From positions 1-32,632 of the forward strand of contig JBPYCQ010000021.1 in the NCBI GenBank assembly GCA_051846895.1: a stretch of DNA of 32,632 nucleotides. The letters run 5' to 3'. The notes beneath the pieces were generated by a model that saw only the letters and a program-made list of their open reading frames with translations, had not been told where the DNA came from and did no database searches. This document shows positions 1 through 7,309 of this stretch, in pieces (position 1 is the stretch's first letter; each line of letters begins with the position of its first letter). The translations under genes were made by a program, and so were the position numbers. Source of the stretch: CALKAL01 sp051846895. GTDB taxonomy: Bacteria; Bacillota; Bacilli; Bacillales; Alkalibacillaceae.

Positions 1-49
1 AGACATCTTGAAAGGTGATATCGGGAGTACCCCTGGGTGCAACCAAAAT

Positions 50-126
50 GGTCCGGTAGTTCAGTTGGTTAGAATGCCTGCCTGTCACGCAGGAGGTCGC
101 GGGTTCGAGTCCCGTCCGGACCGCCA
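50..126 (+). tRNA. tRNA-Asp (GTC)
   Basis: Cloverleaf with acceptor stem GGTCCGG/CCGGACC, anticodon GTC in the loop CTGTCAC, the T-loop GGTTCGAGTCC and an encoded CCA end. It is the first complete gene of an eight-tRNA cluster. The 49 bases before it end in a CAACCA-like string but have no recognisable T-arm, so no tRNA is called there. Confidence 0.96.
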
Positions 127-191
127 TTTATTCTTTTTTCACAAAAGATTGATAGTTTAATACTATATAAATTAGATAAAAAATTACTTAT

Positions 192-267
192 GGCTTGGTA
201 GCTCAGTCGGTAGAGCAAAGGACTGAAAATCCTTGTGTCGGCGGTTCGATTCCGTCCCAAGCCACCA
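192..267 (+). tRNA. tRNA-Phe (GAA)
   Basis: Acceptor stem GGCTTGG/CCAAGCC, anticodon GAA (ACTGAAAAT), T-arm GGTTCGATTCC and encoded CCA. In Bacillus trnD-type clusters a tRNA-Thr often lies between Phe and Tyr; none is present here. A shredded copy of the anticodon/T-arm part is found near 5366. Confidence 0.96.
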
Positions 268-276
268 CTTATTTGT

Positions 277-361
277 GGAGGGGTAGCGAAGTGGCTAAAC
301 GCGGCGGACTGTAAATCCGCTCCCTCAGGGTTCGGGAGTTCGAATCTCTCCCCCTCCACCA
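277..361 (+). tRNA. tRNA-Tyr (GTA)
   Basis: An 85-nt tRNA with the long variable arm expected of bacterial tRNA-Tyr, acceptor GGAGGGG/CCCCTCC, anticodon GTA (ACTGTAAAT) and encoded CCA. Confidence 0.96.
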
Positions 362-382
362 TTTTATAAACTTAATATATGT

Positions 383-456
383 AGGGGCATAGTTCAACGG
401 TAGAACAGCGGTCTCCAAAACCGCCGATGTGGGTTCGATTCCTACTGCCCCTGCCA
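383..456 (+). tRNA. tRNA-Trp (CCA)
   Basis: Acceptor AGGGGCA/TGCCCCT, discriminator G, anticodon CCA (TCTCCAAAA) and encoded CCA end. Its 3' half is recognisable, mutated, in the decayed cluster near 5395-5415. Confidence 0.96.
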
Positions 457-466
457 TTTTTAATAT

Positions 467-540
467 GGCGGTCGTGGCGAAGTGGTTAACGCACCGGATT
501 GTGGCTCCGGCACTCGTGGGTTCGATTCCCACCGGTCGCC
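467..540 (+). tRNA. tRNA-His (GTG)
   Basis: Anticodon GTG (ATTGTGGCT). The extra 5' G at 467 pairs with the terminal C at 540, the G-1:C73 hallmark of tRNA-His. The acceptor has G-U pairs. No CCA is encoded. A truncated copy lies at 5427-5494. Confidence 0.94.
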
Positions 541-546
541 CTCTAT

Positions 547-618
547 TGGGCCATAGCCAAGCGGTAAGGCAACGGGTTTTGGTCCCGTGATTCCCAGGTT
601 CGAATCCTGGTGGCCCAG
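547..618 (+). tRNA. tRNA-Gln (TTG)
   Basis: A 72-nt tRNA with acceptor TGGGCCA/TGGCCCA, anticodon TTG (GTTTTGGTC), T-arm GGTTCGAATCC and no encoded CCA. Its D-arm (ATAGCCAAG, GGTAAGGC) is nearly identical to that of tRNA-Cys at 715. That shared stretch is the apparent recombination point in the hybrid remnant at 5500. Confidence 0.95.
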
Positions 619-626
619 TTTAATAT

Positions 627-701
627 GCGGAAGTAGTTCAGCGGTAGAACACCACCTTGCCAAGGTGGGGGTCGCGGGTTCAAATCCCGTCTTCCGCTCC
701 A
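627..701 (+). tRNA. tRNA-Gly (GCC)
   Basis: Acceptor GCGGAAG/CTTCCGC, anticodon GCC (CTTGCCAAG), encoded CCA. No copy of this gene survives in the decayed cluster at 5.4-5.6 kb. Confidence 0.96.
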
Positions 702-714
702 TTCTCTCTTTTAT

Positions 715-788
<74 letters not shown>

Positions 789-811
789 ATAGAATATTTT
801 CTACATAAGCC

Positions 812-852
812 AAGTTGGTAGACAGTTATTTAACCTGTTTATCAACTTTTTT
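812..852 (+). terminator. Rho-independent terminator of the tRNA cluster
   Basis: A 14-bp stem, AAGTTGGTAGACAG (812-825) with CTGTTTATCAACTT (835-848) including G-U pairs, has a 9-nt loop and is followed by a T-run. The same hairpin with the same loop recurs at 5598-5639. Confidence 0.88.
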
Positions 853-1058
853 ATTGCCAAAAATTCATATTGGAAACATTATGTTTTTTTATAAGGGGTC
901 TTCAGAATATATAGTGGAATTACTTTTTTAATAGTTTAAAAACAACTGGTGTTTAAATCGGATTTTCTAGTGGGATGTTAGGACAATCAATAGTATTATA
1001 AAAGTATCAATCACATACGAGTGATACGTTGGGAAAAAAATAAAATAGTCCAATTTAC
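853..1058. other. Intergenic region between the tRNA cluster and merR
   Basis: I see no gene here. It holds a diverged version of the window's recurrent promoter-like element (GGAAACATTATGTT, 872-885, followed by a T-run and ATAAG) and a small inverted repeat GTATCA/TGATAC near 1003-1026. A similar element also follows the second copy of the cluster terminator, at 5729. Confidence 0.5.
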
Positions 1059-1090
1059 TTGACCGTGTACTATGGTACACGGTTTATAAT
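1059..1090 (+). promoter_or_regulatory. MerR-type promoter/operator of merRA
   Basis: The -35 TTGACC (1059-1064) and -10 TATAAT (1085-1090) are separated by 20 bp, longer than the usual 17. That is the hallmark of MerR-family promoters, which need DNA distortion by the activator. A perfect 9-bp inverted repeat ACCGTGTAC (1062-1070) and GTACACGGT (1075-1083), with 4 nt between, fills the spacer. MerR with Hg(II) is expected to switch the promoter on. merR lies on the same strand downstream, so the regulator is probably autoregulated. Confidence 0.92.
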
Positions 1091-1109
1091 ATTCATGGGG
1101 TGAAATAAG

Positions 1110-1502
1110 ATGATTTACCGCATTAGTGAGTTTGCAGAAAAATGTGGCGTTAATAAAGAAACGATTAGATATTACGAGCGAAAAAATTTACTACAAGAAC
1201 CTCACCGAACGGAAGCTGGTTATCGGATATATTCATATGATGACGTTAAGCGTGTTGGGTTTATTAAACGAATACAGGAACTTGGATTTTCTTTAAACGA
1301 GATTTATAAATTACTTGGTGTTGTAGATAAAGATGAAGTTCGTTGTCAAGATATGTTCGAATTTGTTTCTAAAAAACAAAAGGAAGTTCAAAAACAAATA
1401 GAGGATTTAAAACGAATTGAAACTATGTTAGACGACTTAAAACAACGATGTCCAGATGAAAAGCAATTACATTCGTGTCCAATAATAGAAACATTAACAT
1501 GA
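1110..1502 (+). CDS. merR: Mercury-responsive MerR transcriptional regulator
   Basis: A 130-aa protein. The N-terminal winged helix-turn-helix (about residues 1-70, with YRISEFAEKCGVNKETIRYY and GYRIYSYDDV) is typical of MerR proteins. A long dimerisation helix and a C-terminal metal site follow. Cysteines lie at 79, 114 and 123, the Hg(II)-binding triad spacing of Bacillus MerR, which indicates mercury rather than copper, zinc or redox sensing. GGGG at 1097-1100 serves the ATG. The gene lies directly behind its own 20-bp-spacer promoter and 24 nt before merA, so the two form an operon. Binding Hg(II) is expected to convert the bound repressor into an activator. Confidence 0.95.
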   Translation: MIYRISEFAEKCGVNKETIRYYERKNLLQEPHRTEAGYRIYSYDDVKRVGFIKRIQELGFSLNEIYKLLGVVDKDEVRCQDMFEFVSKKQKEVQKQIEDLKRIETMLDDLKQRCPDEKQLHSCPIIETLT

Positions 1503-1526
1503 GAGATTAACGAAAGGGGCTTTATT

Positions 1527-3167
1527 ATGAATAAATTTAAGGTAAACATTCAAGGAATGACCTGTGCGGGTTGTGAAAAACACGTTGAATCAGCACTTGA
1601 AAAGATAGGTGCTAAAAATATTGAGTCTAGTTTTCGTCGTGGTGAAGCAGTATTTGAACTACCCAATGATATTGAGGTTGAAAGTGCAATAAAGGCGATT
1701 GATGAAGCAAATTACAAAGCCGGAGAAATTGAAGAAGTATCGTCACAAGAAAACGTGGCGTTAAGTAATGAAGACAATTATGACCTTCTTATTATTGGTT
1801 CTGGTGCTGCTGCCTTTTCATCGGCAATTAAAGCTATAGAATACGGTGCAAAAGTTGGAATGATTGAGCGTGGAACGGTTGGGGGAACCTGTGTGAATAT
1901 TGGCTGTGTTCCGTCAAAAACTCTTCTTAGGGCAGGGGAAATCAATCATTTATCAAAAGACAACCCGTTTATAGGTTTACAAACATCCGCTGGAGAAGTG
2001 GATTTAGCTAGTTTAATCACGCAAAAGGATAAATTGGTGAGCGAACTTCGGAATCAAAAATATGTGGATTTAATTGATGAATATAATTTTGATTTAATTA
2101 AAGGTGAAGCAAAATTCGTTGATGCTAGTACGGTTGAGGTCAATGGGGCAAAGTTATCTGCAAAACGCTTTTTAATTGCAACAGGTGCATCTCCTTCGTT
2201 GCCCCAAATTTCAGGACTTGAAGAAATGGACTATTTAACTAGTACAACACTTCTTGAGTTAAAGAAAATACCAAAACGATTAACTGTAATTGGTTCAGGA
2301 TACATTGGAATGGAGCTTGGACAACTATTTCATCATTTAGGTTCAGAAATAACGCTTATGCAAAGAAGTGAGCGACTTTTAAAGGAGTATGATCCTGAGA
2401 TTTCAGAGTCAGTTGAAAAAGCGTTAATTGAACAGGGTATAAACCTTGTCAAAGGGGCAACTTTTGAGCGTGTTGTACAAAGTGGAGAGATAAAAAAGGT
2501 TTACGTAACAGTAAATGGCAGTAAAGAAGTTATTGAATCAGATCAGTTACTTGTTGCCACTGGAAGAAAACCAAATACGGATTCTTTAAATTTAAGTGCG
2601 GCAGGTGTTGAAACCGGAAAAAATAATGAAATCCTGATCAATGATTTTGGTCAAACAAGTAATGAAAAGATTTATGCAGCAGGAGATGTGACGTTAGGAC
2701 CGCAATTTGTATATGTAGCAGCCTATGAAGGTGGAATTATTACTGATAATGCTATCGGTGGGTTAAACAAAAAAATAGATTTATCGGTAGTCCCTGCTGT
2801 TACGTTTACGAATCCAACGGTTGCAACGGTTGGTTTAACAGAAGAACAAGCAAAAGAGAAAGGGTATGATGTGAAGACATCTGTATTACCTTTAGATGCT
2901 GTTCCAAGAGCAATTGTAAACCGTGAAACAACCGGTGTATTTAAACTAGTAGCAGATGCAGAAACACTAAAAGTATTAGGAGTTCATATTGTATCTGAGA
3001 ATGCAGGAGATGTCATCTATGCAGCATCATTAGCTGTTAAATTTGGCTTAACGATAGAAGATTTAACAGAAACCCTAGCACCATATTTAACAATGGCTGA
3101 AGGGCTAAAATTAGCTGCACTTACGTTCGATAAAGATGTTTCGAAATTATCTTGTTGTGCAGGCTAA
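1527..3167 (+). CDS. merA: Mercury(II) reductase with N-terminal HMA domain
   Basis: A 546-aa cytoplasmic flavoprotein that reduces Hg(II) to volatile Hg(0) with NADPH. An N-terminal heavy-metal-associated domain carries GMTCAGC (residues 10-16; Cys13 and Cys16). The FAD-binding motif GSGAAA is at 91-96 and the redox-active pair Cys122/Cys127 sits in GGTCVNIGCVPSK. A second dinucleotide-binding motif (VIGSGYIGMELG) and AAGDVT follow. The C-terminal vicinal Cys543-Cys544 (LSCCAG), which pass Hg(II) to the active site, separate it from lipoamide dehydrogenases. It has a single HMA domain, where some Bacillus MerA proteins have two. AAAGGGGC precedes the ATG. No merT, merP, merE or merB is seen; the next gene is a transposase. 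Confidence 0.96.
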   Translation: MNKFKVNIQGMTCAGCEKHVESALEKIGAKNIESSFRRGEAVFELPNDIEVESAIKAIDEANYKAGEIEEVSSQENVALSNEDNYDLLIIGSGAAAFSSAIKAIEYGAKVGMIERGTVGGTCVNIGCVPSKTLLRAGEINHLSKDNPFIGLQTSAGEVDLASLITQKDKLVSELRNQKYVDLIDEYNFDLIKGEAKFVDASTVEVNGAKLSAKRFLIATGASPSLPQISGLEEMDYLTSTTLLELKKIPKRLTVIGSGYIGMELGQLFHHLGSEITLMQRSERLLKEYDPEISESVEKALIEQGINLVKGATFERVVQSGEIKKVYVTVNGSKEVIESDQLLVATGRKPNTDSLNLSAAGVETGKNNEILINDFGQTSNEKIYAAGDVTLGPQFVYVAAYEGGIITDNAIGGLNKKIDLSVVPAVTFTNPTVATVGLTEEQAKEKGYDVKTSVLPLDAVPRAIVNRETTGVFKLVADAETLKVLGVHIVSENAGDVIYAASLAVKFGLTIEDLTETLAPYLTMAEGLKLAALTFDKDVSKLSCCAG

Positions 3168-3298
3168 GGGAACTTTTTTTACAATTCCCTATTCAAGTGA
3201 ACCAGCTAATACTGTACTAAAGTGTGCAGTAGTTTAGCAAAGTCTACAAAAGGATTTCATACACTATTTTGCGATCACCCATTATATAAATGCTTTAA
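3168..3298. other. Spacer between merA and the insertion sequence
   Basis: No gene is seen. Directly after the merA stop, AGGGAA and TTCCCT form a weak inverted repeat around a T-rich loop (about 3167-3190). It may end transcription inefficiently but lacks a T-tail. Confidence 0.35.
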
Positions 3299-4761
3299 GG
3301 GGTTTTCTAAGTGCATTTGTGGTCACAAAAATAATTTAACACTGATGATTTCGACATCAAATCTATATTTGATACCTTAACACCGCAGAGTAATAAAGGA
3401 TGAACAATATGTCAGACTTATTATCCCTACCAGACATTAAAACAATAGAATCACCACAAGAAAATGAAACCGATATGATGTTTAAAGTTGAAGCAGTCGG
3501 ACCACCTGAACGTTGTCCTGAATGTGGTTTTGACAAGTTGTACAAACACAGTTCAAGAAATCAACTAATTATGGATTTGCCCATTCGTTTAAAGCGAGTG
3601 GGCTTACAATTGAACCGTAGACGATACAAATGTCGTGAATGCGAATCTACCTTCTGGGAACGCCTAGTATCTGTAGATGAAAAGCGTAGTATGACCAAAA
3701 GGCTTTTAAAGTCTATTCAAGAGCAATCCATGTCTAAGACCTTTGTAGAAGTCGCAGAAAGCGTTGGCGTTGACGAGAAAACTATTAGGAACGTTTTTAA
3801 GGACTATGTGGCACTCAAAGAACGTGAATACCAGTTTGAAACTCCTAAGTGGCTTGGGATAGACGAGATACATATTATCCGAAGACCTCGGCTTGTATTG
3901 ACTAATATTGAACGCAGGACTATTTATGACATCAAGCCTAACCGTAACAAGGAAACAGTCATCCAACGTCTTTCAGAAATCAGTGACAGGACTTATATTG
4001 AGTACGTCACAATGGATATGTGGAAGCCCTACAAAGACGCAGTGAACACTATCCTTCCACACGCTAAAGTGGTCGTAGATAAGTTTCATGTAATTAGAAT
4101 GGCTAATCAAGCCTTAGATAACGTCAGAAAGTCTTTGAAAGCTCATATGAGCCAAAAAGAAAGACGTACCCTTATGCGTGAAAGGTTTATCCTTCTAAAG
4201 CGTAAACACGATCTAAATGAACGTGAATCATTCCTCTTAGAGACTTGGTTAGGTAATCTTCCTGCCTTAAAAGAAGCCTATGAACTCAAAGAAGAGTTTT
4301 ACTGGATATGGGATACTCCTGATTCAGATGAAGGTCGTCTTCGTTATAGTCAATGGAGACACCGTTGTATGTCCAGTAACTCTAAAGATGCATATAAAGA
4401 CCTCGTGAGAGCCGTAGACAACTGGCATGTCGAAATATTCAACTACTTTGATAAAAGGCTCACTAACGCTTATACGGAGTCAATTAACAGCATTATTAGG
4501 CAGGTAGAGCGAATGGGTAGAGGTTACTCGTTTGATGCCTTACGAGCCAAAATCCTTTTCAATGAGAAGCTCCATAAAAAGCGTAAGCCACGATTTAATT
4601 CAAGTGCTTTCAATAAAGCTATGTTACACGATAATTTCAATTGGTATGAAGTGAATGATCATAACATTACAGACAACTTTGGTGTCGATTTTTCCACACT
4701 TATTAAGAATTTGGAGAAGGGTGATTTATAAGCCCTTTTCCACCATAAAAACCGAATACCC
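3299..4761 (+). mobile_element. ISL3-family insertion sequence (tentative ends)
   Basis: The element is defined by the transposase at 3409-4731. Candidate ends are the imperfect inverted repeats GGGGTTTTC starting at 3299 and, on the other strand, AGGGTATTC starting near 4762. Each is followed by a TTGTGG/TGGTGG block. I see no convincing 8-bp target duplication, so the exact ends are uncertain. Confidence 0.4.
3409..4731 (+). CDS. ISL3-family transposase
   Basis: About 440 aa and apparently full length. The N-terminal zinc-binding part has CPECG (residues about 36-40) and CRECESTFW, as in the zf-ISL3 domain. A helix-turn-helix region follows (SVGVDEKTIRNVF), then the DDE catalytic core with aspartates in GIDEIH and TMDMW, VVDKFHV, and the glutamate in NAYTESINSII. 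AAAGGA at 3395-3400 is well spaced for the ATG at 3409; an in-frame ATG at 3400 overlaps that site and is less likely. It differs clearly from the second ISL3 transposase at 31397, so the two are separate elements. It sits between merA and remnants of a lipoprotein gene. Confidence 0.93.
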   Translation: MSDLLSLPDIKTIESPQENETDMMFKVEAVGPPERCPECGFDKLYKHSSRNQLIMDLPIRLKRVGLQLNRRRYKCRECESTFWERLVSVDEKRSMTKRLLKSIQEQSMSKTFVEVAESVGVDEKTIRNVFKDYVALKEREYQFETPKWLGIDEIHIIRRPRLVLTNIERRTIYDIKPNRNKETVIQRLSEISDRTYIEYVTMDMWKPYKDAVNTILPHAKVVVDKFHVIRMANQALDNVRKSLKAHMSQKERRTLMRERFILLKRKHDLNERESFLLETWLGNLPALKEAYELKEEFYWIWDTPDSDEGRLRYSQWRHRCMSSNSKDAYKDLVRAVDNWHVEIFNYFDKRLTNAYTESINSIIRQVERMGRGYSFDALRAKILFNEKLHKKRKPRFNSSAFNKAMLHDNFNWYEVNDHNITDNFGVDFSTLIKNLEKGDL

Positions 4762-4872
4762 TTTATAAGGAGATAGTCAAATACTAAGGAGGATGAGATT
4801 GCAAATTTTGTCCTGAATATATAAGAGATGATTTAGAGAGAAGATATTCGCTTTGAAATTCGTTGCTTTAAT

Positions 4873-4959
4873 ATTAAAATGACTATAGATAATAACTATG
4901 AAATTATTAGAGTCATTAATAATGGTGAAGAAACTCGTATAGGAGCTATATCTGGTTAA
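4873..4959 (+). pseudogene. 3' remnant of a lipoprotein gene
   Basis: This stretch translates to IKMTIDNNYEIIRVINNGEE, then TRIGAISG and a stop. It matches the last 28 residues of the intact lipoprotein at 11310-11738 (YKVTLDKKYEIIRVFNNGEE, TRFGTISG). No start or upstream part is present; the 5' side is replaced by the ISL3 element. As in the intact locus, a DUF2200 gene follows at once, so the two-gene block is duplicated and this copy is truncated. Confidence 0.85.
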
Positions 4960-4985
4960 GAAATAAAATTAAAAGGAGATTGATC

Positions 4986-5336
4986 ATGCCCAAACATAAG
5001 ATTTATTCGATGAGTGTCTCAAAAGTTTATCCACACTATATTGCGAAGGCTGAGAGAAAAGGTCGTACGAAAGACGAAGTCGACGAAATCATCATGTGGC
5101 TTACAGGTTATAGCCAGGAAGAGTTAGAAAAGCATTTACAACAAGAGACAGACTTTGAGAACTTTTTTGCAGAAGCACCAAAGCTTAATCCTTCTCGTGC
5201 ATTGATAAAAGGTGTGATTTGTGGTGTCCGAGTCGAAGAAATTGAAGAACCACTAATGCAGGAAATCCGCTATATGGATAAGCTTATCGATGAGTTAGCT
5301 AAAGGAAAATCGATGGAGAAGATATTGCGTAAATAA
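4986..5336 (+). CDS. DUF2200 family protein
   Basis: A 116-residue protein with the profile of the DUF2200 family: MPKHKIYSMSVSKVYPHYI at the start, a GYSQEELE segment, and a conserved C-terminal half with LNPSRALIKGVICGVRVEEI and MDKLIDELAKGK. It is basic and helical, with no signal peptide or membrane segment, so probably cytoplasmic. Its function is unknown to me. The ATG at 4986 is chosen because GGAG at 4975-4978 is 7 nt upstream; a TTG at 4980 is too close. This is the intact copy. A second copy at 11755-12104 is frameshifted. Both follow the same lipoprotein 3' end. Confidence 0.88.
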   Translation: MPKHKIYSMSVSKVYPHYIAKAERKGRTKDEVDEIIMWLTGYSQEELEKHLQQETDFENFFAEAPKLNPSRALIKGVICGVRVEEIEEPLMQEIRYMDKLIDELAKGKSMEKILRK

Positions 5337-5365
5337 TGTAAATATAGAAATCACATAGCGATCAA

Positions 5366-5416
5366 GAAGGACTGAGAAACCTTGTGTCAACGGTTCGATT
5401 CCTACTGCCTCTGCCG
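5366..5416 (+). pseudogene. Decayed tRNA-Phe/tRNA-Trp fusion remnant
   Basis: The first half (AAGGACTGAGAAACCTTGTG) matches the anticodon arm of tRNA-Phe at 192-267 with changes. The second half (GGTTCGATTCCTACTGCC, then TCTGCC) matches the T-arm and acceptor of tRNA-Trp at 383-456. No complete cloverleaf remains, so it is taken as a deletion product of a second copy of the cluster. Confidence 0.8.
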
Positions 5417-5426
5417 TTATTATTAT

Positions 5427-5494
5427 GGCGGTCATGGCGAGACTGGATTGTGGCTCCGGCACTCGTTCGTGGGTTCGATTCCCACCGTTTGACC
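5427..5494 (+). pseudogene. Decayed tRNA-His remnant
   Basis: It retains the anticodon arm ACTGGATTGTGGCTCC and the T-arm GGGTTCGATTCCCACC of tRNA-His (467-540). The D-arm is deleted, a short insertion repeats TTCG before the T-arm, and the acceptor 3' strand is mutated (GTTTGACC instead of GGTCGCC). It is probably non-functional. Confidence 0.82.
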
Positions 5495-5499
5495 TCTAT

Positions 5500-5573
5500 T
5501 GGGTTATAGCCAAGTGGTAAGGCGGAAGTCTGCAAAACCTTTATCACCGGTTCAAATCCGGTTGCCGCCTCCA
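5500..5573 (+). pseudogene. Hybrid tRNA-Gln/tRNA-Cys remnant
   Basis: The 5' seven bases (TGGGTTA) derive from tRNA-Gln, and the body from the D-arm onward, with the GCA anticodon and CCA end, from tRNA-Cys. The acceptor strands no longer pair (TGGGTTA against TGCCGCC). The join lies in the D-arm shared by Gln and Cys (ATAGCCAAG, GGTAAGGC), consistent with a deletion by recombination that removed the rest of Gln and all of Gly. Confidence 0.85.
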
Positions 5574-5597
5574 ATAGAATATTTTTTTACATTAGCC

Positions 5598-5639
5598 AAG
5601 TTGGTAGACAGTTATTTAACCTGTTTATCAACTTTTTTA
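5598..5639 (+). terminator. Terminator of the decayed tRNA cluster copy
   Basis: It has the same 14-bp stem and loop as 812-852 (AAGTTGGTAGACAG with CTGTTTATCAACTT), followed by a T-run. Identity continues into TTTTTTATT and then stops, marking the edge of the duplication. Confidence 0.88.
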
Positions 5640-5659
5640 TTTTTTATACAAAATTTAAC

Positions 5660-5690
5660 GTTAGTGAGATAAAAACTCACTAACCCTTTT
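5660..5690. terminator. Hairpin terminator, possibly bidirectional
   Basis: A perfect 9-bp stem GTTAGTGAG/CTCACTAAC surrounds an A-rich loop (5669-5675) and is followed by CCTTTT on the plus strand. It is a second stop after the tRNA remnant. Confidence 0.65.
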
Positions 5691-5728
5691 ATTTTTGATT
5701 GGTTACCTTATTTATTTAATTTATTGTT

Positions 5729-5747
5729 GGAATATTATGTTATTATG
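5729..5747 (+). promoter_or_regulatory. Extended -10 promoter element
   Basis: GGAATATTATGTTATTATG contains an extended -10 (TG-T-TATTAT). Near-identical elements occur at 8227, 14779 and, on the minus strand, 14099-14081. This one lies about 55 nt before the broken lipoprotein gene at 5802. Confidence 0.6.
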
Positions 5748-5801
5748 GTATTAAGTTATTTCACATAAGGTAGTATCTTAGTTGAATGGGAGGAACTGAT
5801 A

Positions 5802-6242
5802 TTGGTCAAAAAACTAATTTTTATGTTAGTCATTATTATATTTATTAGTGCTTGTCAACAAGACTCTTCAGATAATAAAGGGAACATACAAGAAGGTAAA
5901 CTAAATCTTACTGGTGCAAGTGATAATTGGTGAGTTGAAGCTAATATAATAACAAAAGTATCTGTTAAACAAAAGACTAATTCTGTCATTGTAACACCTT
6001 TAGACTCCACGGGTGAAATCGTTTTAAAATCCAATTCGATATTTACCGAGGATATAGAAATTGAATATTTTTTAGAAAGATTTGAAGCAGAAGGTAAAGA
6101 AATACTTCCAGAAGGGGAATCTAAACTAAAATTTACATTTGAAGGGGGAATTCCTTATTCTGAAGAGGGAAGTAAGTACAATTTATTTATTAAATGGGTA
6201 GAAAGTGGAGTGGAGAAAGAGGAAAAAGTAGTCTTGAACTAA
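5802..6242 (+). pseudogene. Lipoprotein gene interrupted by an in-frame TGA
   Basis: Starting at TTG 5802 (GGGAGGA at 5788-5794), the frame gives a lipoprotein signal MVKKLIFMLVIIIFISAC (lipobox ISAC). It is open for 43 codons and then meets TGA at 5931-5933. The same frame stays open to TAA at 6240-6242, so the full product would be about 146 aa. The sequence after the stop (TPLDSTGEIVLKSN, EGESKLKFTFEGG) looks like a beta-rich secreted domain. A single-base change from TGG (Trp) is the simplest cause. Read-through or a sequencing error is possible. I do not recognise the family. Confidence 0.75.
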
Positions 6243-6321
6243 TGGTTTAATATTATACAATAGATCCACACACGTGATTAACTATAGGGGACAAAGGGAT
6301 TACAATAAAAGGTGAATAATT

Positions 6322-6921
6322 ATGAAGCTAAAACGATCATTAATAGTTATTTTTACTCTAACCACATTATTAGGTGGCTGCAGCAGGGAATCAGATACCA
6401 CGACGAAAGTTCTAGTAAACAAAAATATCATAAAATCTCAGGACTTCTATGTGAGTTCTGAATCAACAGAGCTAGAGACATCAGTAAGCGGAACAGTATT
6501 TATAAGCGGAGAAGGAGAAACTCCTGAACAGGTAAGAATTATTACACAGGTTGAAACAGATCCAAAAGATTGGGGAGGGGTCGGTATTCATCTCCCCGAT
6601 GAATGGGATGTTTCAAGTATTACTAGTAGTTATCCCAAAGATGGAGAAGGCCCTGAAGATTTTATAGCCTTATGGACTACTGCAGCTGATGATACTAAAC
6701 ATGGTTGGGATAAGTTGATAGAAATTGGGAGAGATATTCAACGCTATACGTCTAGTGGTGGAGGAAAAGGAACAGTTATTATAATATTGGATATTAACGA
6801 AGATAAAAAGGATGAAACTGATTCATTCCGAATGGCTGTAGGGGTTGGTTCTAGAGATAAAGACGGCATAAGAACACTCTATCCAGACTCGAAACATATA
6901 GAGATACAGATTCCAGAATAA
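6322..6921 (+). CDS. Putative lipoprotein, 199 aa, unknown function
   Basis: The N-terminus MKLKRSLIVIFTLTTLLGGC is a lipoprotein signal peptide with the lipobox LGGC (Cys20), so the mature protein should be tethered to the outer face of the membrane. The mature part is acidic. It holds IRIITQVETDP and a Gly-rich patch (SSGGGKGTVIIILDINEDK) that could be a loop of a beta-sandwich. AAAGGTG lies upstream of the ATG. I recognise no domain. It is followed closely by a gene remnant at 6943 and stands among several other small lipoprotein genes. Confidence 0.82.
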   Translation: MKLKRSLIVIFTLTTLLGGCSRESDTTTKVLVNKNIIKSQDFYVSSESTELETSVSGTVFISGEGETPEQVRIITQVETDPKDWGGVGIHLPDEWDVSSITSSYPKDGEGPEDFIALWTTAADDTKHGWDKLIEIGRDIQRYTSSGGGKGTVIIILDINEDKKDETDSFRMAVGVGSRDKDGIRTLYPDSKHIEIQIPE

Positions 6922-6942
6922 GCGAATATAGGGAGAAATAAA

Positions 6943-7264
6943 ATGTTCATTAGAGAAATAGAAGAAACCGATGCTGAACAATTCAGTGACCTCGTTCAAC
7001 AGATTGAAGCTAGCTCACAGTACATGGAAACTTATTGGAATGCGTTTCCCTGACGGTGATTCGGAATTAGTATTAAAAAACAATTCCAACTTAAACTTCG
7101 CAGAAACAGAAATTGTTGTAGAAGATGTTAGGGCAACTTATGAAGCACTAAAAAGTAATTCAGAAATTCAGTGGATCCGGACTCCATTTCCAAATTCTTT
7201 AGGTGGACATGTAGCAGTGATGGAAGCTTCAGATGGAAATGTGTTTGTTTTAGTAGGTAATTAA
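6943..7264 (+). pseudogene. Chimeric remnant: GNAT 5' end joined to VOC 3' end
   Basis: The first part, from ATG 6943 with GGGAG upstream, reads MFIREIEETDAEQFSDLVQQ and IEASSQYME, a typical N-terminus of a GNAT acetyltransferase; the frame stops at TGA 7051-7053. From about 7030 a different frame reads IGMRFPDGDSELVLKNN and ends GGHVAVMEASDGNVFVLVGN at 7264, the C-terminal half of a VOC (glyoxalase/bleomycin-resistance) protein. The two pieces are in different frames and neither is complete. An internal deletion that joined two neighbouring genes explains this best. Confidence 0.72.
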
Positions 7265-7309
7265 TTTTTTTAATACTATGTGGAGAACAAATGTAAAAGG
7301 AGAAATCAC

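Noticed and set aside
1..49. Possible 3' end of another tRNA before tRNA-Asp
   Set aside because: It ends in CAACCA-like sequence but lacks a T-loop (GGTTCRANNCC) and a convincing stem, so nothing is called.
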